DNA of 64,000 nt, from assembly GCA_965208015.1 (NCBI GenBank), contig OZ242308.1:806001-870000 (forward strand), in the 5' to 3' direction. Positions 7,787 to 15,952 of this stretch are shown one piece after another. Made by a program: the position numbers and the translations under genes. The notes beneath the pieces were generated by a model. That model was not told the origin of the DNA. It ran no database searches and worked only from the letters and a program-made list of their open reading frames with translations. The first letter of the stretch is position 1. Each line of letters starts with the position of its first letter. The DNA is from Bin87 sp965208015. Lineage in GTDB: Bacteria > Chloroflexota > Dehalococcoidia > Lucifugimonadales > UBA3495.

Positions 7787-9454
7787 ATGCCGGAGTTGAA
7801 TGGTGGGCATCTGTTCATTCGCTGCCTGAAGCAGGAAGGGGTGCAGAAGGTCTTTACAATTGTCGGGGACACGATACTGCCCCTGGTGGACGCGGCGGCG
7901 GATGAGGGCATCGAGTTCATCGACACGCGACACGAGGGCGCGGCGATGCACATGGCCGACGGCTACGCCCGCATAACCGGCCAGCCGGCGGTGGCGTTGT
8001 TCACCGGCGGCCCCGGCTTCGCCAACGCCATCTCCGGCCTGCCGGCCATCTATACCTCCGAGAGCCCAGTGATCTTCGTGGCCGGCTGCGCGGAATTGCC
8101 CGAAAAGGGCCAGGCGACCTTCCAGGAGATCGACCAGGTGGCGATGGCCGCTCCGGTCTCGAAGGGATCGTGGCTGATCCACGAGAAGAACCGCATCCCG
8201 GAGTTCGTGGCCACTGCCTTCCGCACTGCAATGAGCGGGCGGCCCGGGCCGGTGCACCTGACCCTGCCCATCGACCTTCAGGAGGCTCCCATCAGCGAGG
8301 AGGACCTGCCGCCATTCCTGCCCCGGGAATACCGCAACATGGGGCGTTCCCAAGGCGACCCGAAGCTGATCGAGCAGGCGGCGAACCTGCTGGCCAACGC
8401 CCAAAAGCCGGTGATCATCGTGGGCAATCCGGCGCGTTACTCGGTGGAGCCGGCCCAGTTGGAGGCGCTGGCGGAGGCCACGGGCGCGCCCATCTTCACC
8501 GTGGAGCAGGCGCGGGGGCTCATCGACGACCTGCATCCGCTTTGCTTCGGCTACGCCGACGGCGCGCTGAACCGAACGGCCCGCAAGTTCCGCGAGGCCG
8601 ACGTGGTCCTGCTGCTGGGCAAGCGGCTGGACCATCGCTACCGGTACGGCGGGATTTTCGATGCCGATGCCAAGCTCATCCAAGCCGACCCATCCGAGGC
8701 GGAGATCGGGCGCAACCGGGGCGTGGCCGTGGGCCTGCTGGGCGACCTGGGCGCCATCGTTGACCAGCTTGCGGCGGCGGCCAAACACAACGGCAACCTG
8801 GGGCCGTGGATCAATGAGCTGAAGCAGGAGCAGGAGGCCTGGCTGGACAGCCTGCGCAGCAACGTCGCCAACGAGGCGCCGATGCACCCGCTGGACGTGT
8901 ACACGCGCATCGAGCACCTGGTGGACGAAGACACCTTCATCATCCTGGACGGCGGTGATTACGTGCAGTGGGGCCGGTGCTACCTGCCGGCGCGCTCGCC
9001 GGGACATTTCATGCGCCTGGGGCCGTTGAGCCATTTGGGCGGAGCGATCCCTTACGCCATGGCGGCCAAGCTGGCCTACCCCGACAGCAAGGTGCTCGCG
9101 TTCATGGGCGACGGCTCCTTCGGGTTCTACTCCATGGAGTATGACACCTGCATCCGGCACAACCTGAACATCACCGGCATCATGGGGAACGACGGCAACT
9201 GGGGCATTGACCGCACCTTCCAGCTCGCCTACTTCGGGCGCGACGTGGGCACCGCGCTGCGTCCGGGCGTGCGCTACGACCAGGTGGTGGAGGGCATCGG
9301 CGGCTACGCCGAACTGGTGGAGCAGCCGGATGAGGTCGCGCCGGCGGTGGAACGGGCCATCAACTCGGGCCGGCCGTCGCTGGTGAACATAACGGTGAAG
9401 TCGGGGGCCAGCCCGCTGGCCGACGCGATGATCGCGCGCCGGACGGGAGGATAA
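7787..9454 (+). CDS. Thiamine pyrophosphate-dependent enzyme (acetolactate synthase large-subunit-like)
   Basis: 555 residues with the three-domain layout of the TPP enzyme superfamily that includes acetolactate synthase, oxalyl-CoA decarboxylase and benzoylformate decarboxylase. The N-terminal pyrimidine-binding domain holds the cofactor-activating glutamate in DTRHEGAAMHMADGYAR (Glu50). The C-terminal domain has the magnesium/diphosphate motif starting GDGSFGF and running to GNDGNWGID. There is no small regulatory subunit nearby and no branched-chain pathway gene, so a catabolic carboligase or decarboxylase is more likely than true IlvB. The exact substrate is not determined. Confidence 0.88.
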   Translation: MPELNGGHLFIRCLKQEGVQKVFTIVGDTILPLVDAAADEGIEFIDTRHEGAAMHMADGYARITGQPAVALFTGGPGFANAISGLPAIYTSESPVIFVAGCAELPEKGQATFQEIDQVAMAAPVSKGSWLIHEKNRIPEFVATAFRTAMSGRPGPVHLTLPIDLQEAPISEEDLPPFLPREYRNMGRSQGDPKLIEQAANLLANAQKPVIIVGNPARYSVEPAQLEALAEATGAPIFTVEQARGLIDDLHPLCFGYADGALNRTARKFREADVVLLLGKRLDHRYRYGGIFDADAKLIQADPSEAEIGRNRGVAVGLLGDLGAIVDQLAAAAKHNGNLGPWINELKQEQEAWLDSLRSNVANEAPMHPLDVYTRIEHLVDEDTFIILDGGDYVQWGRCYLPARSPGHFMRLGPLSHLGGAIPYAMAAKLAYPDSKVLAFMGDGSFGFYSMEYDTCIRHNLNITGIMGNDGNWGIDRTFQLAYFGRDVGTALRPGVRYDQVVEGIGGYAELVEQPDEVAPAVERAINSGRPSLVNITVKSGASPLADAMIARRTGG

Positions 9455-9472
9455 CGACCAATTGCACCGCGT

Positions 9473-9529
9473 CAGGCCGTTGTGCGTTAGCAACGTGCAA
9501 TGATACGCAACTTCCGACACAACGGCCTG
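9473..9529. promoter_or_regulatory. 12-bp inverted repeat around the higB start
   Basis: CAGGCCGTTGTG (9473-9484) and its perfect reverse complement CACAACGGCCTG (9518-9529) flank the ATG at 9500. It could be an operator for HigA or an RNA hairpin hiding the start, as no Shine-Dalgarno sequence precedes the ATG. Confidence 0.55.
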
Positions 9530-9775
9530 CGGCGTTTCTGGGAACGCGGGGAGCGGCGGCGTATGCCACCTGAATATACTGAGAAAGTCGCCGAGATCTT
9601 ACACGATCTTGACTCTAGAGGACTGGCTGGTGTGCGCAGGTCGAGTTATGGCCTGCATCCCTTGCGCGGCGATTTGGCCGGTCATTGGGCCGTTCGTGTC
9701 TCCGCTAACTGGCGGATCACCTTCCGGCCTGACGGTAAGGATGTCTATGACGTCGACCTCGTTGACTACCATTAG
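9500..9775 (+). CDS. higB: HigB-family (RelE/ParE superfamily) toxin
   Basis: 91 residues with the hallmarks of HigB mRNA interferases: the N-terminal FRHNGLRRFWERG, the central LHPLRGDLAGHWAVRVSANWRITF block, and the C-terminal DVYDVDLVDYH. HigB cleaves mRNA on the ribosome when not bound by HigA. The toxin-first order and the antitoxin start 12 bases downstream of the toxin stop fit the higBA arrangement. No ribosome-binding site is visible, and a 12-base inverted repeat straddles the start codon. The key basic and aromatic residues look intact, so the toxin is probably active. Confidence 0.92.
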   Translation: MIRNFRHNGLRRFWERGERRRMPPEYTEKVAEILHDLDSRGLAGVRRSSYGLHPLRGDLAGHWAVRVSANWRITFRPDGKDVYDVDLVDYH

Positions 9776-9787
9776 GAGGCAATGGTG

Positions 9788-10462
9788 ATGATGAAAGATC
9801 CGCCCCATCCCGGCAAGTCTATCCTGCATAATGACATCGAACCTCTAGGCTTGAGCATAGCCCAGGCCGCTAAACATATAGGCGTGCACCATGATGAATT
9901 GGCGGATGTCATTGGTGGCCGCGCCGGCATTTCACCTGAGATGTCCCTCCGTCTTTACAAGGCATTCGGAGCCGACTCGGCAACTTGGTGGGGTCTGCAA
10001 CTTTATTATGACCTCGCCCAGGTTTTTCACAGCGACCACGGCATCAAGGTCAAGCGTCTGGGCGACCCGTTGGGCGAGTTTGGCCTGCCAGTTAGCGACC
10101 CGCTCCATCCCGGCCAGGTGCTGCTCCACGAATGTTTGGAACCCCTGGGCTTGACCGTCGCCGAGGCCGCCGAGCACCTGGGCATCAGCTATGATGAACT
10201 GGATGACTTGATGAACTGCCGGACTTCGCTGACGCCGGAGTTGATTATCCGCATTGACCAGGCTTTCGGCGGCCACCCGCAGAAATGGTCGGCTCTCCAG
10301 GCCAACTACGACGTCGCCAAAGTGGCCATGGAGCGCGCCCACAAAATCAAGGTGCGCCGGCTCTGGCGGCAGGATCCGGACACCCACGAGCCTATCCTGC
10401 TGGACACGTCAGACGTGGATGCGACAACCGCAACGGCTGACGGCGAAAACTTCGTCAAGTAA
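9788..10462 (+). CDS. higA: HigA-like antitoxin with two tandem XRE helix-turn-helix domains
   Basis: Usual HigA proteins are about 100 residues; this one is 224 and has two copies of the whole unit. Copy one opens with PPHPGKSILHNDIEPLGLS and copy two, near residue 103, with PLHPGQVLLHECLEPLGLT; each continues into a helix-turn-helix (AAKHIGVHHDELADVIGGR and AAEHLGISYDELDDLMNCR) and an AFG-W helix. The AGGAGG at 9774-9779 is too close to the first ATG at 9782, so 9788 is preferred. HigA neutralises HigB and represses the operon; one chain here could act as a built-in dimer. The last 30 residues are an acidic tail. Confidence 0.88.
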   Translation: MMKDPPHPGKSILHNDIEPLGLSIAQAAKHIGVHHDELADVIGGRAGISPEMSLRLYKAFGADSATWWGLQLYYDLAQVFHSDHGIKVKRLGDPLGEFGLPVSDPLHPGQVLLHECLEPLGLTVAEAAEHLGISYDELDDLMNCRTSLTPELIIRIDQAFGGHPQKWSALQANYDVAKVAMERAHKIKVRRLWRQDPDTHEPILLDTSDVDATTATADGENFVK

Positions 10463-10491
10463 CCGTATCACACCAACCAAGGAGGCGCGTC

Positions 10492-11577
10492 ATGCAGTTC
10501 GGAATCTTCACTATCGTTCCCTATCACCAGGACTTCACGCCACCGCAGGCGTTGAACGACGCCCTGGAGCAGATCCGGTTCGCCGACGAGGCGGGGCTGG
10601 ACGAGGCCTGGTTGGGTGAGCACCGTTTCTCGCGCCACGGGCTGCTGTCGGGCATCTGGTCGTTCCTGGGCGCGGTGGCCGGCAGCACGAAGCAGATCCG
10701 CATCGGCACGGCGGTGATCGTGCTGCCGCTGCACAACCCGGTGCTGGTGGCCGAGGAAGTGGCCATGCTGGACGTGATCAGCGGGGGCCGCATCAACTTC
10801 GGCATCGGGGCCGGATACCAGCAGCAGGAGTTCGACGGCGTCGGCGTCGACATCGATACCAGCCGCGACCGTTTCCAGGAGGCCGTCGACGTGATGATCA
10901 AGGCGTGGACGGAGGAGACGCTTACCTTCCACGGCACGTACACCAATGTCGACGACGTATGGGTTCTGCCCAAGCCGGTGCAGAAGCCGTATCCGCCGCT
11001 GTTCCAGGCGGTGAGCACCAGTCCGGCCAGCATCGACTTTGCCGCCAGCCGGAACATCCAGGTGATCACCGGCGGGCCGACGGACATCCTGGGCCAAGCT
11101 CCGCAGGTGATCCAGCTGTGGCGGGAGAAGATGGACGAGTACGGCCATCCCCACGCGCATCTGGACCCGCCGATGTCCAAGTCGATCTACGTCGCGCCGA
11201 CTATGGAAGAAGCGGAACGCGACCCCATCGGGCTGGAGGACTTCTCGTCCCGGGTGCTGCGTTCCATCGGCAGCAACGGCGCGCCCATCGGGATGCCCAT
11301 GGACCGGAACGGCAACATCGCCAAAGGCTACGAGCACTGGGCCAACCGCCAGGCGGACCGGGACCGCCGGGACGACGTGGGTCATGCCGGCCTGCCGCCG
11401 CTGCGGGGTACGCCGGAAGTGGTCGCCGAGCGGTTGAAGGAGGTGCAGGCGGCGGGGATCAACCACGTCTTCGGCAACTTCGGGTTCGCCGGCCTGCCGC
11501 ACCACAAGGTGATGCGCTCTATCGAGCTATTCGCCACCGAGGTGATGCCGCACTTCCAGGAGGCGGCGGTGGCATAG
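10492..11577 (+). CDS. LLM class flavin-dependent oxidoreductase
   Basis: 361 residues of the bacterial luciferase-like TIM-barrel family, which use reduced FMN or F420 to oxidise or reduce small organic compounds. Typical features are the N-terminal strand MQFGIFTIVPYH, DEAWLGEHRF near residue 37, RIGTAVIVLPLHNPV near 74 and the GGRINFGIGAGYQQQEF block near 98. The ATG follows GGAGGCG. The family has wide substrate use (alkanesulfonates, nitriloacetate, long-chain aldehydes, F420 reactions) and the sequence does not decide which. Two further LLM genes are at 27254 and 33617. Confidence 0.92.
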   Translation: MQFGIFTIVPYHQDFTPPQALNDALEQIRFADEAGLDEAWLGEHRFSRHGLLSGIWSFLGAVAGSTKQIRIGTAVIVLPLHNPVLVAEEVAMLDVISGGRINFGIGAGYQQQEFDGVGVDIDTSRDRFQEAVDVMIKAWTEETLTFHGTYTNVDDVWVLPKPVQKPYPPLFQAVSTSPASIDFAASRNIQVITGGPTDILGQAPQVIQLWREKMDEYGHPHAHLDPPMSKSIYVAPTMEEAERDPIGLEDFSSRVLRSIGSNGAPIGMPMDRNGNIAKGYEHWANRQADRDRRDDVGHAGLPPLRGTPEVVAERLKEVQAAGINHVFGNFGFAGLPHHKVMRSIELFATEVMPHFQEAAVA

Positions 11578-11642
11578 AGAGTACGGTGTCCGACCCGAGT
11601 TCATAGAAGTGCTCCCGGCGTTGCCTTGCCGGGAGCGCACAA

Positions 11643-13196
11643 ATGCTTCAGCCCATGCCTACGGTATCAGAAATAGTTCGTCAGACCCAACCCGGTCTGG
11701 TCCACATCGACACGCCTACCGGCAGCGGATCAGGCTTCGTAATTGACGTCGAAGGGTTAATCATCACCAATGCCCACGTGGTGCAGGAACATTCCACCGT
11801 GACCGCCAAGTTCGTTGACGGCGCTGAATACACGGGGGCAGTCGTCGGCAGAGACGAAGAAATCGACTTGGCCTGCATTCGTATTCCTGTTTCCGATACC
11901 CATCCCCTCTCTCCCTTGCCGCTAGGCGATTCCGACGCAGCTCCCGTTGGCGAAGATGTGCTGGCCATGGGGTATCCCCTGGCGGACATACTCGGCGGGT
12001 CGCCAACCGTCACGAGGGGAATAATCTCGGGTAAGAAGTGGGATGAAATTCAGACGGACGCCGCCATCAACCCCGGCAATAGCGGTGGTCCACTAATTGA
12101 CTCTCATGGCTTCGTGATTGGAGTTAACACCTCCGTAATTGAAAGCGCTGGAGGTAGAAACATTACGGGCATTGGATTCGCGATTCCCAGCAACGTGGTA
12201 AAGGAGCGACTTGATTTCCTTGCATCTGGGGGCATAGTACGCAAGTCCGTTGCTCCAGCGGCGGAGGATGGCGATGGAGGAATAGAGTGGATAACTCACA
12301 ACGTCGGGCGATGCGGGTTCAGCATAGCCTTGCCTGATTGGTGGGAATTGTATTCGGCAGAATCCGGGTTTGCGTTTTTCGTTTCTGGGTCAAACGATTT
12401 AATCGTTTCCTTGGACTTTGACAGCATTGGTTTTAACCTATATGAGGAAGCAGATACTGGTCGTAACCGTAAGATCATTGCATCCAATAAGTCGGATTAC
12501 AAAAAGCTGGATCAGGTGAGCCCATTGAGAGAAGGCCGTCTATTCGGCGAACCCTCTTTCGATTTTGACTACTGGGGAGAGAATTCGGAAGGAATGTTCG
12601 TGGGAAGAACGATAATCTCCGCGCAGTGGGCCATAGGTGGCGGCCAATATCTCCTGGAAGCAGATCTAGAGGTCCAGAAAGACACGGTTGAAGATGAAAT
12701 AGGGTTGGACACTGTGCTGACTTTATTGCTCAGCAGGTTCATACCATGGGGCGTCTATTGGAGCGATCGGTACGATTGGAAAATTTCTGTTGCTCCAGGC
12801 TGGAAACTAAGCAAGACTTATCCGTCCTCTGGTGAATTCCTCATGTTGGATGCTCCCGGCGGAATGGCATTTATTACCGTAACGGTTTATGATTCGGATG
12901 ATGATAAGCCGGCAGCCGATCTCTGCCGAGAACAGGTAGCAGATTTGCTCACCGATTACGACGCTTGGGACAAATACGCGATTATTTCGTCCCATGAAAG
13001 GCCTTCCGACTCCCATGATTGGTATCGGATATCCCTACGCTATATGATAAAAGGTGACCCCATGGCTAGCTTCAAGATCGTACAGGCGGGGCGGTCGGAT
13101 GGCCTTGAATACGTCATTGGAGCTGTTACTTATGTCGATTATGTTGCCGATTACGCGGCAGATATAGAAAATATGATGGATAGTTTCCAGTTCTAG
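11643..13196 (+). CDS. Trypsin-like (S1C, HtrA/Deg-type) serine protease without PDZ domain
   Basis: 517 residues. The N-terminal 200 form an HtrA-like protease with a complete triad: His45 in TNAHVV, Asp75 in EEIDLACI, and Ser147 in NPGNSGGPL. No signal peptide or membrane segment is seen, unlike classical DegP/HtrA. There is no PDZ domain; instead residues 220-517 hold two similar-looking modules (GFSIALPDWWELY near 224 and DWKISVAPGWKL near 379) that resemble the PsbP/Mog1-like fold in pattern only. The DNA for this C-terminal part is clearly AT-richer than its surroundings, which suggests a fused or acquired segment. The target is unknown. Confidence 0.85.
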   Translation: MLQPMPTVSEIVRQTQPGLVHIDTPTGSGSGFVIDVEGLIITNAHVVQEHSTVTAKFVDGAEYTGAVVGRDEEIDLACIRIPVSDTHPLSPLPLGDSDAAPVGEDVLAMGYPLADILGGSPTVTRGIISGKKWDEIQTDAAINPGNSGGPLIDSHGFVIGVNTSVIESAGGRNITGIGFAIPSNVVKERLDFLASGGIVRKSVAPAAEDGDGGIEWITHNVGRCGFSIALPDWWELYSAESGFAFFVSGSNDLIVSLDFDSIGFNLYEEADTGRNRKIIASNKSDYKKLDQVSPLREGRLFGEPSFDFDYWGENSEGMFVGRTIISAQWAIGGGQYLLEADLEVQKDTVEDEIGLDTVLTLLLSRFIPWGVYWSDRYDWKISVAPGWKLSKTYPSSGEFLMLDAPGGMAFITVTVYDSDDDKPAADLCREQVADLLTDYDAWDKYAIISSHERPSDSHDWYRISLRYMIKGDPMASFKIVQAGRSDGLEYVIGAVTYVDYVADYAADIENMMDSFQF

Positions 13197-13243
13197 GCTC
13201 ACATTTGGCCATTCCCCATCCGTTATGCCATTGGTTAATTGCC

Positions 13244-14011
13244 ATGACCATCAAGACGCCCTACGCGCCGTCCGACGGCGTAACAATCCCCAACCTTGAC
13301 CCGTTTTTCGGGCCGGACGCGCCGCCGCTGCCGGATCCGGAACCGATGCCAGACGCCATGCAGCAGAACCCGCACATCCTGTACGTGATGCAGATCCTGG
13401 TCGATCTGCTCACCGACCGCCTGGACACCTTTGCCGATACCAACACCATCGTCTACTACGACTCGACGGACCGCAACCGCCGGCTGCAACCGGACGTGTA
13501 CGTGGCCTTTGACGTGGACGCCAACGCCATCCGGCGCCGGAACGGCTACCTGATCTGGGAAGTTGGCAAGCCGCCGGACTTCGTGCTGGAGGTGGCGTCG
13601 GAAACGACCGCGTCCAACGACACCGGCAACAAGCGCGCCTTGTACGCGAGAATGGGCGTCATCGAGTACTGGCGATTTGACGCCAGTGGGGGCGAGATGT
13701 ACGGTGCGGCGTTGGTGGGCGAATATCTGGAACAGGGCGTTTACCGGCAGTTTCCAGTGTATACCACCGCTGACGGCGTGATATGGAGTTACAGCCCTCT
13801 GCTGCGGCTCAACTTGCGCTGGAACGACGGCGAGATTGAGCTGCAAGACCCGGATACCGGCGAGATCCTGCTGGACCGGCGCGGCGTGCGCCTGGCTATG
13901 GAATCGGCAATTGAGGCGGAGCGGCAGGCGAGGTTGGCGGCGGAGCAGGAGTTGGAAGAGTACCGCGAACTGGTGCGCCAGCTGCGCGAGAACGGCCGGG
14001 CTCAGGGATAG
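13244..14011 (+). CDS. Uma2-family (DUF820) putative endonuclease, long form
   Basis: 255 residues from the ATG at 13244; a TTG at 13205 is in frame but has no better signal. The Uma2 core is clear: LQPDVYVAFDV, then PPDFVLEVASETTASND, then KRALYARMGVIEYWRFD, giving the acidic and lysine residues of a PD-(D/E)XK site. It ends in a charged coiled coil (AIEAERQARLAAEQELEEY). It is closely similar to the copies at 5181 and 25233. It follows the protease by 47 bases and is convergent with the next gene. Cellular role unknown. Confidence 0.88.
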   Translation: MTIKTPYAPSDGVTIPNLDPFFGPDAPPLPDPEPMPDAMQQNPHILYVMQILVDLLTDRLDTFADTNTIVYYDSTDRNRRLQPDVYVAFDVDANAIRRRNGYLIWEVGKPPDFVLEVASETTASNDTGNKRALYARMGVIEYWRFDASGGEMYGAALVGEYLEQGVYRQFPVYTTADGVIWSYSPLLRLNLRWNDGEIELQDPDTGEILLDRRGVRLAMESAIEAERQARLAAEQELEEYRELVRQLRENGRAQG

Positions 14012-14019
14012 GAGGCGGA

Positions 14020-15165
14020 TCAGTTGGCTCCGGTCAGCGCCTCCCGCAGGCGGCGGATGATGATGTCGATCTCTTCCTCCGTGACGTTGAGGGGGTCGAC
14101 CATGAGTTCGTCAGGGGCGCGGAGCTGCTGGAGGTAGATGGGCGGGTCGCCCTGCTGTAGAGCGGTGGCGACTTGCTGCGCCGACGGGCCGGACCAATCT
14201 CCGCCCAACCGTAGCACGGCGTTGGGGAGCAGATAGTCGACACCGTCGTGTTCCAGCGAGATGTTGAGGCCGGGCACCTCGATGAGGCTATCCACCACGC
14301 GCTGGGCCATGATGCGATAGCGCGCCATTTCGGCCGCTTCGTCTTCCTCGACGAACATGGACAGGGCGGTGACCAGGCCGACGATCTCCTCCTTGGCGAC
14401 CTTTGCCGAGCGGCCGATGAACTGGGCCGGGCTGGCGTTGGCCAGAGCGGCGTCGATCAAGTCGGCGCGGCCGCAGAGGATGCCGGTGCCCTGGGGCCCG
14501 CGCACACCCTTGCCTCCGCTGAAGATCACCATATCGGCGCCGTCGCGCAGGTAGCGCTGGAGGTTGGCTCGGGGCGGCAGCATGGACGCGGCGTCCACGA
14601 TGACCGGGACATCGTGGGCGTGGGCAATCTCGCAGACTTGGGCCAACGGCATCACCCGCTTGCTGGTGAAGGGAGCGCACAGGTAGGCAACGGCGGCGGT
14701 GCGCTCGTTGATGGCCCCTTCCAGCTCCCAGGGGTGGTTGAACAGGTAGTTGCCGATCTCCACGATCTTTGCGCCGGCGGCGCGATAGGCGTGGTCGTAG
14801 GGAAATCGGTGCGTCGTCTGCATGATGATCTCGTTCTTCATGCCCTCGGTCTCAGGCAAACGCTGCATCTTGACCGGGTCGTTGCCAGCAATGCACGCAG
14901 CCGCCTGCAGCAGCAGGCCACCGGCCGCGCCACTGCTGACCATGGCTGCCTCGGAGCCGACCAGGCGGGCGATCTCCTCGCCGGCCTTGCGGTTCAGCTC
15001 GTCGATGTTGACCATGACGCGGGCGGTGCCAGCCATCTGCTCCAGAACTTCGGGCCGGGTGCGCGATCCGCCCAGGCGGGTGACGGAGCCGCTGGCGTTG
15101 ATGATGGGAGTGACGCCCAGGTTGCGGTAGGCCTGTTCCGCGTCGGTGATACTCTGCTGGTTCAA
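14020..15165 (-). CDS. PLP-dependent enzyme of the SelA / DgaE-like family
   Basis: 381 residues from a TTG at 15165 that follows GGGAGG with five-base spacing; the frame is open to 15495 but that part runs through a palindromic repeat and into the divergent nitroreductase gene. The fold is that of L-seryl-tRNA(Sec) selenium transferase relatives: INASGSVTRLGGS near residue 22, VDAASMLPP with the cofactor-binding Asp191, and the Schiff-base Lys219 in FSGGKGVRGPQGTG. The true SelA N-terminal tRNA-binding domain is absent and no selC or selB is nearby, so an amino-acid ammonia-lyase or transferase role (DgaE type) is more likely. Confidence 0.82.
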   Translation of the reverse strand: MNQQSITDAEQAYRNLGVTPIINASGSVTRLGGSRTRPEVLEQMAGTARVMVNIDELNRKAGEEIARLVGSEAAMVSSGAAGGLLLQAAACIAGNDPVKMQRLPETEGMKNEIIMQTTHRFPYDHAYRAAGAKIVEIGNYLFNHPWELEGAINERTAAVAYLCAPFTSKRVMPLAQVCEIAHAHDVPVIVDAASMLPPRANLQRYLRDGADMVIFSGGKGVRGPQGTGILCGRADLIDAALANASPAQFIGRSAKVAKEEIVGLVTALSMFVEEDEAAEMARYRIMAQRVVDSLIEVPGLNISLEHDGVDYLLPNAVLRLGGDWSGPSAQQVATALQQGDPPIYLQQLRAPDELMVDPLNVTEEEIDIIIRRLREALTGAN

Positions 15166-15185
15166 TATATCCTCCCGGAACCAAT

Positions 15186-15257
15186 CGTCATTCCAGCCCC
15201 GTATCAAGCACGGGGTGACGTTCTTTCGCCGGAATGACGGGATAAGTGGGAATGACG
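15186..15257. repeat. Dispersed palindromic repeats (CGTCATTCC type)
   Basis: CGTCATTCC (15186-15194) pairs with GGAATGACG (15231-15239), and inside lies a CCCCGT / ACGGGG hairpin (15197-15215). A further GGGAATGACG follows at 15248. Related copies are at 19852, 26571 and 49063. The repeat fills the divergent gap between the SelA-like gene and the nitroreductase. Confidence 0.75.
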
Positions 15258-15285
15258 CATTATAACAAGCAGCCCAAAGCCGTTG

Positions 15286-15294
15286 TGGTAACAT
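15286..15294 (+). promoter_or_regulatory. Possible extended -10 promoter (TGGTAACAT) of the nitroreductase gene
   Basis: TGGTAACAT fits TGn-TAnnAT and ends 31 bases before the GTG start at 15326, leaving a short leader with the GGAGG site. Confidence 0.4.
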
Positions 15295-15325
15295 CGGCGA
15301 ACCGCACGAATTTGGAGGTAGCAAC

Positions 15326-15952
15326 GTGACCACCGCTGACCGACTGAACGTCATTCCCCTGGGCGAAGCGATGTTCACCCAGCGGGCCATCCGCCGGTTC
15401 AAGACAGATCCCATTCCGGCTGACGTGATGCAGGACATCATGCAGGCCGCCATCCGCGCGCCCAACGGCGGCAACCAGCAACAATGGCACTTCATCGTGG
15501 TTCAGGAAGAGGAGACCCGCCGCAAGCTGGGTGAGTTGTATCACGAGGCCTGGTGGGCCAAGCGGGCCGACGCGGGAATCATGGGTCCCCAGGACATCCC
15601 GCCGGGCCGTCATCCCATGCGCTCGGCGATGCGGCTGGCCAACGAGATCGGCGACGCGCCGGTGATGGTGCTGGTGTGCGCCACGGCCAAGGGGGCGCAG
15701 GCCGCCGGCTCGGTGATACCGGCGGCGCAGAACATGCTGCTGGCGGCGCGGGCCTTTGGCATTGGCGGCACCATCGCCACGCTGCACCCGGTGGTGGAGG
15801 AGCGAGTCCACGAACTGTTCGGCATTCCGGACACCGCGCAGGTGGTGTACTGCATGCCCTTCGGGTATCCCCGGGGCAACTTCGGGCCGGTGACGCGGCT
15901 GCCGCTGAACGAGGTGTGCAGCTACGACCGGTGGGGAGCGCCGCCGGATTAG
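15326..15952 (+). CDS. Nitroreductase-family FMN oxidoreductase
   Basis: 208 residues starting with GTG at 15326 after a GGAGGTAGC site. The nitroreductase pattern is clear: FTQRAIRRFKTDPIP (residues 17-31, FMN-binding arginines), AAIRAPNGGNQQQWHF (46-61) and the late GIGGTIATLHP block. These enzymes are dimers that use NAD(P)H and FMN to reduce nitro groups, quinones or flavins, or to dehalogenate; the natural substrate is open. The stop overlaps that of the next, convergent gene by a few bases. Confidence 0.9.
   Translation: MTTADRLNVIPLGEAMFTQRAIRRFKTDPIPADVMQDIMQAAIRAPNGGNQQQWHFIVVQEEETRRKLGELYHEAWWAKRADAGIMGPQDIPPGRHPMRSAMRLANEIGDAPVMVLVCATAKGAQAAGSVIPAAQNMLLAARAFGIGGTIATLHPVVEERVHELFGIPDTAQVVYCMPFGYPRGNFGPVTRLPLNEVCSYDRWGAPPD

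Noticed and set aside
7787..9454. True IlvB acetolactate synthase
   Set aside because: No IlvN subunit or branched-chain amino-acid gene is next to it, so only the broader family is called.
7688..9520. 610-codon open frame on the minus strand
   Set aside because: It lies antisense to the TPP-enzyme gene, has a composition of shadow frames in high-GC DNA (rich in H, R, V, G, Q) and matches no family.
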